Positions 17,653-26,295 of a stretch of DNA of 64,000 nucleotides are shown one piece after another. How positions within the stretch are numbered: the first letter of the stretch is position 1; each line of letters starts with the position of its first letter. Below the pieces are notes generated by a model, which saw nothing but the letters and a program-made list of their open reading frames with translations, ran no database searches and was not told the origin of the DNA. This DNA is from JAJDTR01 sp965220415. GTDB lineage: Bacteria; Poribacteria; WGA-4E; JAJDTR01. The stretch covers positions 5,580,001 through 5,644,000 of the forward strand of contig OZ244829.1 of the NCBI GenBank assembly GCA_965220415.1, given 5' to 3'. The position numbers and the translations under genes are program-made.

Positions 17653-19230
17653 ATGAACCGAGCATACCGGATACCGCTCCTACTCATCGTAACGCTTACC
17701 TTCACGGGCATAAGCCTAGATTATACCTTTCCCACCAATTGTCATTCCAAACCTGCGGCGCCCCCCGAATGGATACCGCAGCCCGCTGACCTAGCCCTGG
17801 TATCGGAACCTCGACTTCTACAAGCAACCGAGTCCGCCCAAAAAGCGGTGGCGGAGGCACCGGATACAGCCGACGCCTGGGGCGCTTTGGGCAACGTCTA
17901 TCTCGTGCACGGCTGGGAAGCCGAAGCTGCCCGGTGCTACCAACGCGCCGTGAACATCAGTCCCACCGAATTCCGCTGGTTCTACTACCTCGGCTTAAGT
18001 ACTCACAAAGCTAACGCTCAAATCGCCGTAGATGCGTTCAAGACAGCGATTGCGCTTGATCCCAAGTACCCGCCCCTTTATGTGAACTATGCCCATGCAC
18101 TTAGGCGCTTGGGGCAGTTTGAGGAAGCCCGACAGCAACTCCTACATGTCATTGAATTAGACCCGAATAATCCGTTCGCAGAATTGGCGCTCGGTGAGAT
18201 TTCTTTAGCTGCCAAGAATTTCGACGATGCTCGGATACACCTCGAACGGGCTTTGGAACTGAATCCTGATCAGAGCGAAGCCCATGCCGCTATGGCACAG
18301 GTGTCTCTGGCATTGGGAGATAAGGAAGCCGCCAGTCACCATGCTAAAGCGGCGCGCAAACCGTCAAAACACACAGAGATGGACGACCCTCTCTGGTGGG
18401 AGGTGGTGAGAGTTGGTGTAACGGCAAAACGGTATGCCGAGCGCGGCACCCGATACATGAAAACCGGAGATTTCAAGAGTGCCGCGACTGAACTTTCGGT
18501 AGCTGCCTCAAGCAAGCCGAAGGATGCCGAAATCTGGTTCAATTACGGCATTGTATTGCTCAACACCAATCGATACGGTAAGGCTCGGGAAGCGCTCGAA
18601 CACGCACTGTTTATCATTGACGAAAACGACCTGGAAGGTGGCATGTCGCCAAAAACGCCCAAGGAGATTGCGTTCTTGGAGGTTAACAGTAACTACAATT
18701 TGGGCTACGTTTATGAACGCCTAAGCGAAAGAGCTAAGGCGATGGCTGCGTACAAACGAGCCATTGAATTGAAACCCGATTTCGCACACGCCCACTCCGG
18801 GCTTGGCGTGCTTTATGCAAGGACAGGGAGGATTCGTGAAGGGATAGCGCTGTGTAAGAAGGCTACCAAACTGGCGCCTGATAACATTGAGCTCCGGCGC
18901 AGCTTGGCGACGGTTTATTGGCGGGCGAAATTGTACAATAACGCAGCCGAGGTATACGACAACATCCTCCGCCTCAAGCCCGACGACAAGGGCGCGCTTC
19001 ACCAACTTGGCGTTATCTACATGGGCAAGCGCATGTATCCCGAAGCACAGGCAAAGTTCAAACGTGTTTTGGAGATTCAGCCGGATGACCCGCTCGCGCA
19101 CGGAGCCTTGGGAACTGTCTACCTTAAACTCGGAGACCGCGCCGCCGCCATCGCAGAATTTCAGACTGTCCTGCAATTGGACCCGGACAACCGCACCGCG
19201 CGGCGGATGCTGAGGCAACTCGCGCGGTAG
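17653..19230 (+). CDS. TPR-repeat protein with N-terminal signal or anchor
   Basis: 525 residues from ATG 17653 (MNRAYRIPLLLIVTLTFTG); ATG 17638 is also in frame. After a hydrophobic N-terminus there are roughly ten tetratricopeptide units, recognisable by W/Y...LG..Y...G...EA...Y..A/L...P spacing (for example ALGNVYLVHGWEAEAARCY near 80 and LGTVYLKLGDRAAAIAEF near 485). It has no WGxIK tail. Periplasmic protein-protein scaffold; set between TolB-like genes with the same orientation, so possibly involved in handling these exported proteins (inference). Confidence 0.82.
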   Translation: MNRAYRIPLLLIVTLTFTGISLDYTFPTNCHSKPAAPPEWIPQPADLALVSEPRLLQATESAQKAVAEAPDTADAWGALGNVYLVHGWEAEAARCYQRAVNISPTEFRWFYYLGLSTHKANAQIAVDAFKTAIALDPKYPPLYVNYAHALRRLGQFEEARQQLLHVIELDPNNPFAELALGEISLAAKNFDDARIHLERALELNPDQSEAHAAMAQVSLALGDKEAASHHAKAARKPSKHTEMDDPLWWEVVRVGVTAKRYAERGTRYMKTGDFKSAATELSVAASSKPKDAEIWFNYGIVLLNTNRYGKAREALEHALFIIDENDLEGGMSPKTPKEIAFLEVNSNYNLGYVYERLSERAKAMAAYKRAIELKPDFAHAHSGLGVLYARTGRIREGIALCKKATKLAPDNIELRRSLATVYWRAKLYNNAAEVYDNILRLKPDDKGALHQLGVIYMGKRMYPEAQAKFKRVLEIQPDDPLAHGALGTVYLKLGDRAAAIAEFQTVLQLDPDNRTARRMLRQLAR

Positions 19231-19282
19231 TGTGCAACTTTTTCAGAAATAATGGTTTTTAAGGATGAGGAGGAACGTAAAG

Positions 19283-20278
19283 ATGCAATCGAGAGATGGT
19301 TTCGCGAATCCCATTCTAGGTGTTTTGCTTCTATTCGGTCTGATTTCGTCTATGTCAAGTTTTCGGGCACACGCACAGATTACGTTTGTGTCTGATAGAA
19401 CTGGCAATCACGAAATCTACGTGATGGATGCTGATGGTAATAATCTTCGAAACCTAACCAGAAATCCTGCACAAGACTATGCGCCGGAGTGGTCTCCTGA
19501 TGGCGAACGCATTGCCTTCACGTCCGATAGAGATGGAAACTCCGAGATCTATGTGATGGACGCTAAGGGAGGAAATCCTCGAAACTTGACAAAAAATCCT
19601 TCACTCGATGAAATTGCTTCATGGTCGCCTAGCGGTGAACACATTGCCTTCACGTCCTCCAGAGACGTGAACCTTGAAATCTTCGTAATGAAGGCAGATG
19701 GCAGCAATCCTCGAAACCTGACAAACAATCCCGGGTTGGATAATTATCCCTCATGGTCACCTAGCGGCGAGCACATTGCGTTCAACTCCAACAGAGATTG
19801 GAACATTGAAATCTACGTGATGAGCGCTGATGGTAGCAATCCCCAGAGGTTAACCCGGAATTTGGCGTATGACTGTTGCGCATCGTGGTCACCTAGCGGT
19901 GAACACATTGCCTTTAATACCGACAGAGACGGTAACCGTGAAATCTACGTGATGGACGCGGATGGCAACAATCCTCAGAACCTGACAAACAGCGAAGAGA
20001 ATGACTATAGCCCTTCGTGGTCACCCAGCGGTAAACGCATCGTCTTCTCATCTACAAGACATAGGGCAAATTCTGACATCTACATAATGGAAGCTGATGG
20101 CGGTAATCTTCGAAAACAAAGACTAACAAAAAACGGAGCATCAGACTACAGCCCTGACTGGTCTCGTTCGGTTTTTGCGGTTTCTCCTGCGGGCAAGCAG
20201 TTTCTAATGTGGGGCTGGCTCAAGATTGAAGGCTACGACATCGCACCAGTTGCAGCCAATCCAGCGACGGAGAATTGA
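19283..20278 (+). CDS. Exported TolB-like (PD40) beta-propeller with WGxLK motif
   Basis: 331 residues from ATG 19283 (GAGGAGG 9 nt upstream; ATG 19265 also in frame). Signal peptide to about residue 35 (SFRAHAQ). Seven highly regular PD40 units of about 42 residues with EIYVMDADGNN and PSWSPSGEHIAF. The end reads AGKQFLMWGWLKIEG plus 18 further residues, so the W-G-x-L-K motif is present but followed by a short extension. Closely related to the next gene; tandem duplication. Confidence 0.85.
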   Translation: MQSRDGFANPILGVLLLFGLISSMSSFRAHAQITFVSDRTGNHEIYVMDADGNNLRNLTRNPAQDYAPEWSPDGERIAFTSDRDGNSEIYVMDAKGGNPRNLTKNPSLDEIASWSPSGEHIAFTSSRDVNLEIFVMKADGSNPRNLTNNPGLDNYPSWSPSGEHIAFNSNRDWNIEIYVMSADGSNPQRLTRNLAYDCCASWSPSGEHIAFNTDRDGNREIYVMDADGNNPQNLTNSEENDYSPSWSPSGKRIVFSSTRHRANSDIYIMEADGGNLRKQRLTKNGASDYSPDWSRSVFAVSPAGKQFLMWGWLKIEGYDIAPVAANPATEN

Positions 20279-20337
20279 GGTAATCATAGAGGCCCAACGG
20301 ACAAACTATGGAATGTGGGGGAAGCGGATGGTGGAAG

Positions 20338-21327
20338 ATGCAAGCACGATTTAAACTACTATTTTCCATTCCAGTCAAGATTCTTATCTTAGGTCTGGCT
20401 TTGTTCATGGCAGGTGTTCGAGCTCACGCGCAGATTGCCTTTATGTCTGAAAGAGATGGCAATAAAGAGATTTACGTGATGGGCGCCGACGGTCGAAGTC
20501 CTCGCAACTTGACAAGACATCTCGCCGACGATTGGACACCTTCATGGTCACCTGACGGCGAGCGCATTGCTTTCATGTCCAATAGAGAAAATAACAATGA
20601 GATTTACGTGATGGACGCCGACGGTAGCAACGCTAAAAGGTTAACGGTGCATCCTCGGAGTGACGGGTCTCCGTCATGGTCGCCCGATGGCAAGCGTATT
20701 GCATTTAACACAAGCCGACCTGGAAATTCTGAAGTCTACGTAATGGATCCCGATGGTCAAAATCCTCAAAACTTAACAAAGCACGACAAAGACGATTGGA
20801 GTCCCTCATGGTCCCCTAGCGGTGCGCACATTGTATTCGTGTCCCTAAGAGATGCAATCAAATCTGAGATTTACGTGATGAATGCTGATGGTTCGCGTGT
20901 ACGGAGATTAACGGTCAATCTTTCGAGAGACAATATGCCCTCATGGTCGCCGAATGGAGAACACATTGCGTTCACGTCCGATAGGGACGGCAACTTTGAA
21001 ATATACATAATGCTCGCTAACGGCAAAGTTCAGCGAAACCTAACAAGACGTATTGGGGACGATTGGTCGCCTTCATGGTCACCTTCTAGCGATCGCATTG
21101 CCTTCGGATCCGATAGGGGTGGTAATCACGATGTCTACGTGATGGATATTGATGGCGGAAATGTTAGAAATCTCACCAATCACCCCGAGAGGAACGACGA
21201 TCCGGACTGGTCTCGCGCGGTGCTGTCGGTTTCTCCTGCAGGAAAGCAGTTTCTATTGTGGGGGCGGCTCAAAGATCGAGACTATAACGCAACACCGCCG
21301 GCAGGCAATTCATTCAGCGACGACTGA
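20338..21327 (+). CDS. Exported TolB-like (PD40) beta-propeller with WGxLK motif (paralogue)
   Basis: 329 residues from ATG 20338, preceded by GGTGGAAG; ATG 20308 is in frame but would precede the signal peptide with charged and polar residues. Signal peptide ends near VRAHAQ. Seven PD40 units. The C-terminus is AGKQFLLWGRLKDRD plus 14 residues, matching the previous protein. Likely a secreted or surface propeller; binding partner unknown. Confidence 0.85.
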   Translation: MQARFKLLFSIPVKILILGLALFMAGVRAHAQIAFMSERDGNKEIYVMGADGRSPRNLTRHLADDWTPSWSPDGERIAFMSNRENNNEIYVMDADGSNAKRLTVHPRSDGSPSWSPDGKRIAFNTSRPGNSEVYVMDPDGQNPQNLTKHDKDDWSPSWSPSGAHIVFVSLRDAIKSEIYVMNADGSRVRRLTVNLSRDNMPSWSPNGEHIAFTSDRDGNFEIYIMLANGKVQRNLTRRIGDDWSPSWSPSSDRIAFGSDRGGNHDVYVMDIDGGNVRNLTNHPERNDDPDWSRAVLSVSPAGKQFLLWGRLKDRDYNATPPAGNSFSDD

Positions 21328-21335
21328 TTGGAATA

Positions 21336-22271
21336 ATGGGGACAATACAACGAGACGGCTCAGGATTGTGTATTGAGACGGATAGATACCATGCGGCGGT
21401 ACAGACGGAGGGCTACGTCAGTGGCGTAAAGGGGAGTAGTTTCATAGACAAATCCACCGGTGCGTGCGACCAAGGTTTTGGACTGTGCATTGTGGATTTT
21501 CTGCTGGAGCCGGGGTATGATGATGATTCGACACCTCAAACACTTCATTATCAATGGGGCGACTTCGTTCATGGTCAGATTCCCAAGCGCTACGTAGAAT
21601 TGCCGCAGATTTGCACGCAAGCGAAGGCGTTGTCCGCCGAATTCTTGGAGGGTGACGGTTTTGTCGCCGTGCGTCAAGAGTTCACTTGGACGGTTGCCCG
21701 CCCGCCTTACAAACCGGGGTCGCGCTGGGAGCAGTGGCTCGTTTTTCCCGATGGCTTCCGTTGGTTCCTCGCTTACGACAGGATTGCCAGCGTCAACACG
21801 GTGGACGCGCTCATACTGCGGATTGACATGCCGGGACATATCAGGCACAATAGCGGGGACACATTCGAGCAAATTTATCTGAGCTATCGCGGCTGCATCC
21901 CCGCGCAGGCGTTTCTTGAAAACTTCCCGCCCGACGCCCGATTCCTGTATCGAAGGCGCGAAGACAACGTGCCACAGCGGTTCATTCGAGGTTATCAGTT
22001 GCGCGACAGTCTGTGGTTGGCGGGGATGACGCTGGATCCGTCCGTTGTGCATGAAGCATGGTGCCATCAACGGGGCTACGTCTGCATGATTCAAGAAATC
22101 GGAGGCATGCGAGTGGAAGCCGGTGAAAGTTTTGGTGCAGTGCATCTCGCCGGTTGGTTTGAAGACGTTTCCGAAATGGAACAAGTTTTTGACACCTATC
22201 AAGGCGCGACGGCATTGCACGTTGACGACATCCAGTGGCGTTTAGAACCTGTTTGCAAAGTACATTTGTAG
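21336..22271 (+). CDS. Conserved-looking hypothetical protein; 3' end supplied by a miniature element
   Basis: 311 residues, starting 8 bp after the TolB-like stop. I do not recognise the family. It has no signal peptide, is rich in aromatic residues and beta-type segments (EFTWTVARPPYKPGSRWEQWLVFPDGFRWFL) and could be an all-beta enzyme or binding fold. From Leu at 22242 on, the last nine residues (LEPVCKVHL) and the TAG stop are encoded by the left terminus of the element at 22241-22457, so the original C-terminus was probably different. Confidence 0.6.
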   Translation: MGTIQRDGSGLCIETDRYHAAVQTEGYVSGVKGSSFIDKSTGACDQGFGLCIVDFLLEPGYDDDSTPQTLHYQWGDFVHGQIPKRYVELPQICTQAKALSAEFLEGDGFVAVRQEFTWTVARPPYKPGSRWEQWLVFPDGFRWFLAYDRIASVNTVDALILRIDMPGHIRHNSGDTFEQIYLSYRGCIPAQAFLENFPPDARFLYRRREDNVPQRFIRGYQLRDSLWLAGMTLDPSVVHEAWCHQRGYVCMIQEIGGMRVEAGESFGAVHLAGWFEDVSEMEQVFDTYQGATALHVDDIQWRLEPVCKVHL

Positions 22272-22457
22272 GGTGCGCACTGCGCACCAGCCTCTAAAAG
22301 CCCCGGAGGGGCGGAAGGTGTATAGTAACGCCGAAACCTCACCCGCTTAAGCCCCAGCGGGGCGACAGGTGTATGGCAGGCGGCAACAAAAACATGAAAA
22401 CGTCCACCCTTAAATTCCAGAAAAGAGGTTTTACATATTTTTCAAGCAGGCTCTTAG
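22241..22457 (+). mobile_element. GAGCCTG-type miniature element, complete copy
   Basis: Left end TTTAGAACCTGTTTGCAAAG, right end TTTCAAGCAGGCTCTTAG, inverted to each other. Inside are hairpins GGTGCGC-act-GCGCACC, GCCCC-gga-GGGGC and GCCCC-agc-GGGGC followed by ACAGGTGTATGG. It carries no 35-bp insertion and so gives the empty-site sequence for 48344 and 51182. It overlaps the end of one gene and stops 20 bp before the start of the next. Confidence 0.75.
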
Positions 22458-22477
22458 AGCACTAATTGGACGGGAAA

Positions 22478-24970
22478 ATGGTTCAAATTTCAGCCGCGGT
22501 TGCCGCGATTGTTATTATGGGGGTTGCCAACATCGGTATGACATACGGGGACAATTCAGGTAAGAGTGATAGCATCTCTGTGGTAACGGCACAGTTCATC
22601 CCGGATACGATGCCCGAGGTGGAGAATTGGAGATGGCCTCCCGGCGGTCACTATCTGATTGCCGTCCGCAATATAGGGAAAACTCCGATGGAGGTGGCGG
22701 ATATCCTTCTTGACGGAGTATCGGTAGTTGAGGGGCTAAAGACACAAGGGGAGCTCAAGTCGGCTAGTATTTGGCATGGGGACGACCTAGCCGAACCGTC
22801 AACGCCAATCCGGAAATTGGCGGAAGTCGGCGAACCGATCTGGTACAAGATGAGACCAAGTTCCGTTCTGCCGGGTGAGTTAGGCTTCGTCTTGATGAGG
22901 ACAAGGGTTGCCCCGACACAGCCTATCGAAGTCGAAATCGCCAATGATCGGGGCACGGCATATACCGCAGTTGTTACGCCGGAAGAGCCAAAGGCTCGGA
23001 TGGCGTATGTAGGTTTCGGGGCAAACTGCGACCAAATTGTCGTTTTTGCCAGAAAACTGACCACTGAGGATTTAACCCTTGACCGAGTATTCTTAGACGA
23101 AGTTGATATTACCGCCCAATGCAAGTTTGCAGCAAACGATTTCTGGAATGATTTGGGGATCCTCACCGCTACCTTGGAGGCGCCGCTCAAAGAGGGATCG
23201 CATCACCTTCTGCGGCTAACCACAAATCAGGGGGTCGAGATTGCGGACATGGTCAGGGCAAAGAAGGATTTTTTTCCGGTTGGTGTGTACGGTTGGAGCT
23301 CTAAGGGGGCGACAGCGGTTGAACGCATGTATGACTTCTACCGCTCACTAAAGGCACACCACTTCAACACCGACCTCGTCTTCATCTGGCCCAAGGATAG
23401 CGCGATGCGAGATTCGGCAGAGGGAAGGGAGCTGGCTAGGCGCAACGATATCATGCTGCTTGACGCGGATGACAAGCATTGGTACGTGCGGGACGAAATA
23501 GACATCTGGGAGGGGGTTCATCTCAAATCCTTTCCCGAGTCCAAACGCCTAGGGTGCATGGCTCAGACCGATGTCATCGATTTCATGAAGGGTAAGTTAG
23601 ATGAGGACGCGGCGGCGCTTGGCTGGCTTCAACTCGACGGCTGGGGGCACCCCGCAAATTACTTTATCCACGCCAGAGGCGCAGATATCGCATCCAGCGG
23701 AGATTATGCGGGTCAAGGCGCCAAGCAGCCCATCGCAGTTTACGATGCAGTGAACGCCTTGCGATGGGCTGCCATGCCGGGAGCATTCAATACACTTATC
23801 TATGCGGCGTGGGAAAAGAGCATCGGCGTTCCGCGCTTTCCTACACCTCAGGAAGAAAAGATGATGGCGTACTACTGCCTGGCTTCCGGCGGTAAGGGGC
23901 TGTGTTACTATACGTACGATGATTCGAAACCGGGAGGCACGGGAGACCACGGCGTCGAGGCGAATCCAACACTTCTCAAGTCGATAGGGCAGATCAATCT
24001 AACGGTTCAAACGCTAACGCCGTTGCTCTTGCGTGCGTATCCATGTGATGGTATAGTTTCGCAGCACAGCGTGGGCACGGTAACCAACTCTGAAACGTTG
24101 TGGCATCGGACGCTTTTGTGTGCGGATGGAACGGTAATCCTTATTCTGGTCAATCATGACTTCACCTCAGGCGTGGCGGGATTTTCAAACACACCACTAA
24201 AGGATGTCCGACTTGATCTTCATTTGCCACCGTGGGGGCATCATGAAGCAGCGTTAGTCGTGGATGGCAACCGGATTGAAGAACACGAACTCTTGACCAC
24301 TGGTAACGCCAACACAAAAACGCTTTATTTTCCAGAATTGAAAACAGCCGAATTGATTATGATTGGTGAACTTGGACTCGGCACAGAACTCAGTAGACGT
24401 TTTAAGGAGTTGCAAGACCTAGCCAACCAGCGGACGACACGGTTGAGTGCAGCGCTGGAAGCCGAAAAAGAGGAATTGGAATGTAAACGAGCAAAACTTA
24501 GGGAGCAGGGGGTATTGCTGGAATCCGGCTGCGAGATTGGAGACGGCAGAGACCTTGCCGACTGGCGGAAGGAGGGAGCATGGCCTAGAATAAGTCATCC
24601 GGATAAGGAGGAAAAACGGAGCGGAGACTATTCGCTTCGCGTAGTAGAACGTAAACAGTATTCACTTCCGGTAGACATTCCATCCGGTATAACGTGTAGA
24701 TTAGAGTTCTATGTTAGATTCTCCGAAGTTAACACCAATGTAAGGATTCAGGCTGCGATTGAATATCTTGATAATAGGGGTAATATTGTGGATGCTGCAT
24801 CAGTGACCGAAACGGCTTCCTCTAATGACTGGAGGCTTACGACATGTGAAAGCACTGCTCCGGCGGGCGCCTCGCATGCACAGATAAGCTTCCACAAGGA
24901 GGGGGCAGGTGGGGGCGCTTGGGTGGATGACGTGCGGCTTGTGGATGCTTCGCATCAAGCGCGTCAGTGA
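22478..24970 (+). CDS. Large exported glycosidase-like protein with C-terminal carbohydrate-binding-like domain
   Basis: About 830 residues. ATG 22478 is preferred; TTG 22466 is also in frame. Signal peptide (AAVAAIVIMGVANIGMTYG). Residues 30-260 are beta-rich; 265-560 resemble a TIM-barrel glycoside hydrolase (GVYGWSSKGATAVERMYDFY, WLQLDGWGHPANYF, YAAWEKSIGVPRFPTPQEEK, then GGKGLCYYTYDD). A short coiled coil (about 645-690) links to a C-terminal jelly-roll-like domain (DLADWRKEGAWPRI ... AGGGAWVDDVRLVD), typical of carbohydrate-binding modules. I cannot name a GH family. Likely attacks an extracellular glycan. Confidence 0.6.
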   Translation: MVQISAAVAAIVIMGVANIGMTYGDNSGKSDSISVVTAQFIPDTMPEVENWRWPPGGHYLIAVRNIGKTPMEVADILLDGVSVVEGLKTQGELKSASIWHGDDLAEPSTPIRKLAEVGEPIWYKMRPSSVLPGELGFVLMRTRVAPTQPIEVEIANDRGTAYTAVVTPEEPKARMAYVGFGANCDQIVVFARKLTTEDLTLDRVFLDEVDITAQCKFAANDFWNDLGILTATLEAPLKEGSHHLLRLTTNQGVEIADMVRAKKDFFPVGVYGWSSKGATAVERMYDFYRSLKAHHFNTDLVFIWPKDSAMRDSAEGRELARRNDIMLLDADDKHWYVRDEIDIWEGVHLKSFPESKRLGCMAQTDVIDFMKGKLDEDAAALGWLQLDGWGHPANYFIHARGADIASSGDYAGQGAKQPIAVYDAVNALRWAAMPGAFNTLIYAAWEKSIGVPRFPTPQEEKMMAYYCLASGGKGLCYYTYDDSKPGGTGDHGVEANPTLLKSIGQINLTVQTLTPLLLRAYPCDGIVSQHSVGTVTNSETLWHRTLLCADGTVILILVNHDFTSGVAGFSNTPLKDVRLDLHLPPWGHHEAALVVDGNRIEEHELLTTGNANTKTLYFPELKTAELIMIGELGLGTELSRRFKELQDLANQRTTRLSAALEAEKEELECKRAKLREQGVLLESGCEIGDGRDLADWRKEGAWPRISHPDKEEKRSGDYSLRVVERKQYSLPVDIPSGITCRLEFYVRFSEVNTNVRIQAAIEYLDNRGNIVDAASVTETASSNDWRLTTCESTAPAGASHAQISFHKEGAGGGAWVDDVRLVDASHQARQ

Positions 24971-25008
24971 ATGTTTTCCCGCTGGCTGAATCGCCTATAA
25001 GGATTCTA

Positions 25009-25180
25009 GTAATTGTTTAGTCCATCGGTCTGGATTTGCCAATCCAGACCGAGCGGGGGCAGGGAACGCGCCGAGTAGGGGAGTACAATGCTGATTCCAG
25101 CTAATCGGGGGCTTACATGCCCAGACCGGACGTGCGATGAACTGTAATACTACGAACCAAACGATGCACTAAACAGTTAC
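25009..25180 (+). mobile_element. 172-bp GTAA-ended (IS66-type) miniature element with 8-bp target duplication
   Basis: Termini GTAATTGTTTAGTCCAT and TGCACTAAACAGTTAC; identical flanks GGATTCTA at 25001-25008 and 25181-25188. It contains the hairpin GGTCTGGATT-tgcc-AATCCAGACC. An inverted copy forms 45823-45994. Confidence 0.8.
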
Positions 25181-25203
25181 GGATTCTAATATCGGACACC
25201 GAC

Positions 25204-25438
25204 CAGGGGAAACGCATCTAAATTTTCTGCCTGACAAAAAAGCAAATCAGGCTAAGTTTGTGATAATTATTAGGGGTTGTAGGTTGGGTTGAACGGAATT
25301 CGTTAGTGATGGCTAATCTTAGAGGCGCTTCCGAGTCCCCACTTTGCATGAACATGCCGGAAATATGAGTGAAACCCAACAATAATCGTAAATTCTACCG
25401 CCAAGAGACATCCTCTACAATTAGATGCGTTTCCCCTG
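25204..25438 (+). mobile_element. CAGGGG-ended miniature element, complete copy 1
   Basis: Terminal inverted repeats CAGGGGAAACGCATCTAA on both sides. Flanks GGACACCGAC (25194-25203) and GGACGCCGAC (25439-25448) are a 10-bp duplication with one mismatch. CAGGG ends with 8-10-bp duplications resemble the ISAs1 family. No coding capacity. With the preceding element it fills the 24971-25487 gap. Confidence 0.72.
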
Positions 25439-25487
25439 GGACGCCGACAAATTTTGCTTGACTACCTTAACTTAAAAGGAGAGAATT

Positions 25488-26222
25488 ATGAGGAGTCAGT
25501 TCCCTCGAACCGGTTTAGTTGCGCTGTTGTGTTTGGTCGTACTTGGTTGTGCGCCGTCGCCGCAAAACCAGAAGTTTTATATCGCTGAGTTGCCGGCTTC
25601 CTCTAAGGCTGCGACTGATCCATCGCGCTCTGTTACGGGTTCAAAAGCGTCATCGGCAACGGTTCAGGCGAATAGAGTCTACACAGACCTACGCGAGCGA
25701 ATGTGGCTGGATCGGCTCTTCAGGACGAAGCCGCTGCGTCAGTTGAAAAGCTTGAATGAACTTGAAGCCGTCCTAGTGCCGGAATACCCTCGCCTAACCG
25801 GCGGACTGCGGAAGCAACAAAACACAGAAAATCCTGATACCGCGCTTATTCCAAAGAACTATAACGTCGCTGTCATTACACATGGCGATGTAGAGGTGCT
25901 GAAAGCCTTCATTGATGCGGGCTGGTGGTCGCTTGTACTGTTGGAGTCTAACCCATGGCTGGTCGTTGGCTATGACGATTCCGGTCACATTATTTTGGAG
26001 GATCCGCGGTCGGGGGGTAACACAAACAGAAAGACTGAGTCCGATTTTGAGCGCCTATGGCTACTACCGTCTCGAACTCAATGTGTGCTCATCCAACTGG
26101 AACAACTCGACAAATACACAGTGAAACGCAAGCTGAGAGGTCATCTGTCGCCCGAGAAAATCAACAAAATTCACGTCCGAACGCCAGCAAGACCGCCAAC
26201 GCGTCGTCCCCGTAAATGTTAG
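25488..26222 (+). CDS. Lipoprotein with C39-like (pseudo-peptidase) domain
   Basis: 244 residues, strong ribosome-binding site (AAAGGAGAG). Lipoprotein signal peptide with lipobox VLGC at Cys21. Residues about 120-215 resemble a papain-like C39 domain: DVEVLKAFIDAGWWSLVLL, then NPWLVVGYDDSGHIILEDP and FERLW. In active C39-like domains a histidine precedes WVVVVGYD; here that place is Asn-Pro, and no catalytic cysteine is found before it. It is therefore probably a non-catalytic binding domain. Envelope-anchored. Confidence 0.6.
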   Translation: MRSQFPRTGLVALLCLVVLGCAPSPQNQKFYIAELPASSKAATDPSRSVTGSKASSATVQANRVYTDLRERMWLDRLFRTKPLRQLKSLNELEAVLVPEYPRLTGGLRKQQNTENPDTALIPKNYNVAVITHGDVEVLKAFIDAGWWSLVLLESNPWLVVGYDDSGHIILEDPRSGGNTNRKTESDFERLWLLPSRTQCVLIQLEQLDKYTVKRKLRGHLSPEKINKIHVRTPARPPTRRPRKC

Positions 26223-26295
26223 GGAATTTTTCGCCTTAGAACAAATACAACTCCCTGTTGTATGTATGGTGTCAATGTAAGAGGAGGAAATAACC

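Noticed and set aside
21360..22220. 286-residue reverse-strand open frame
   Set aside because: It lies opposite the forward gene at 21336, which has the better start, spacing and residue composition. Nothing recognisable in the reverse translation.
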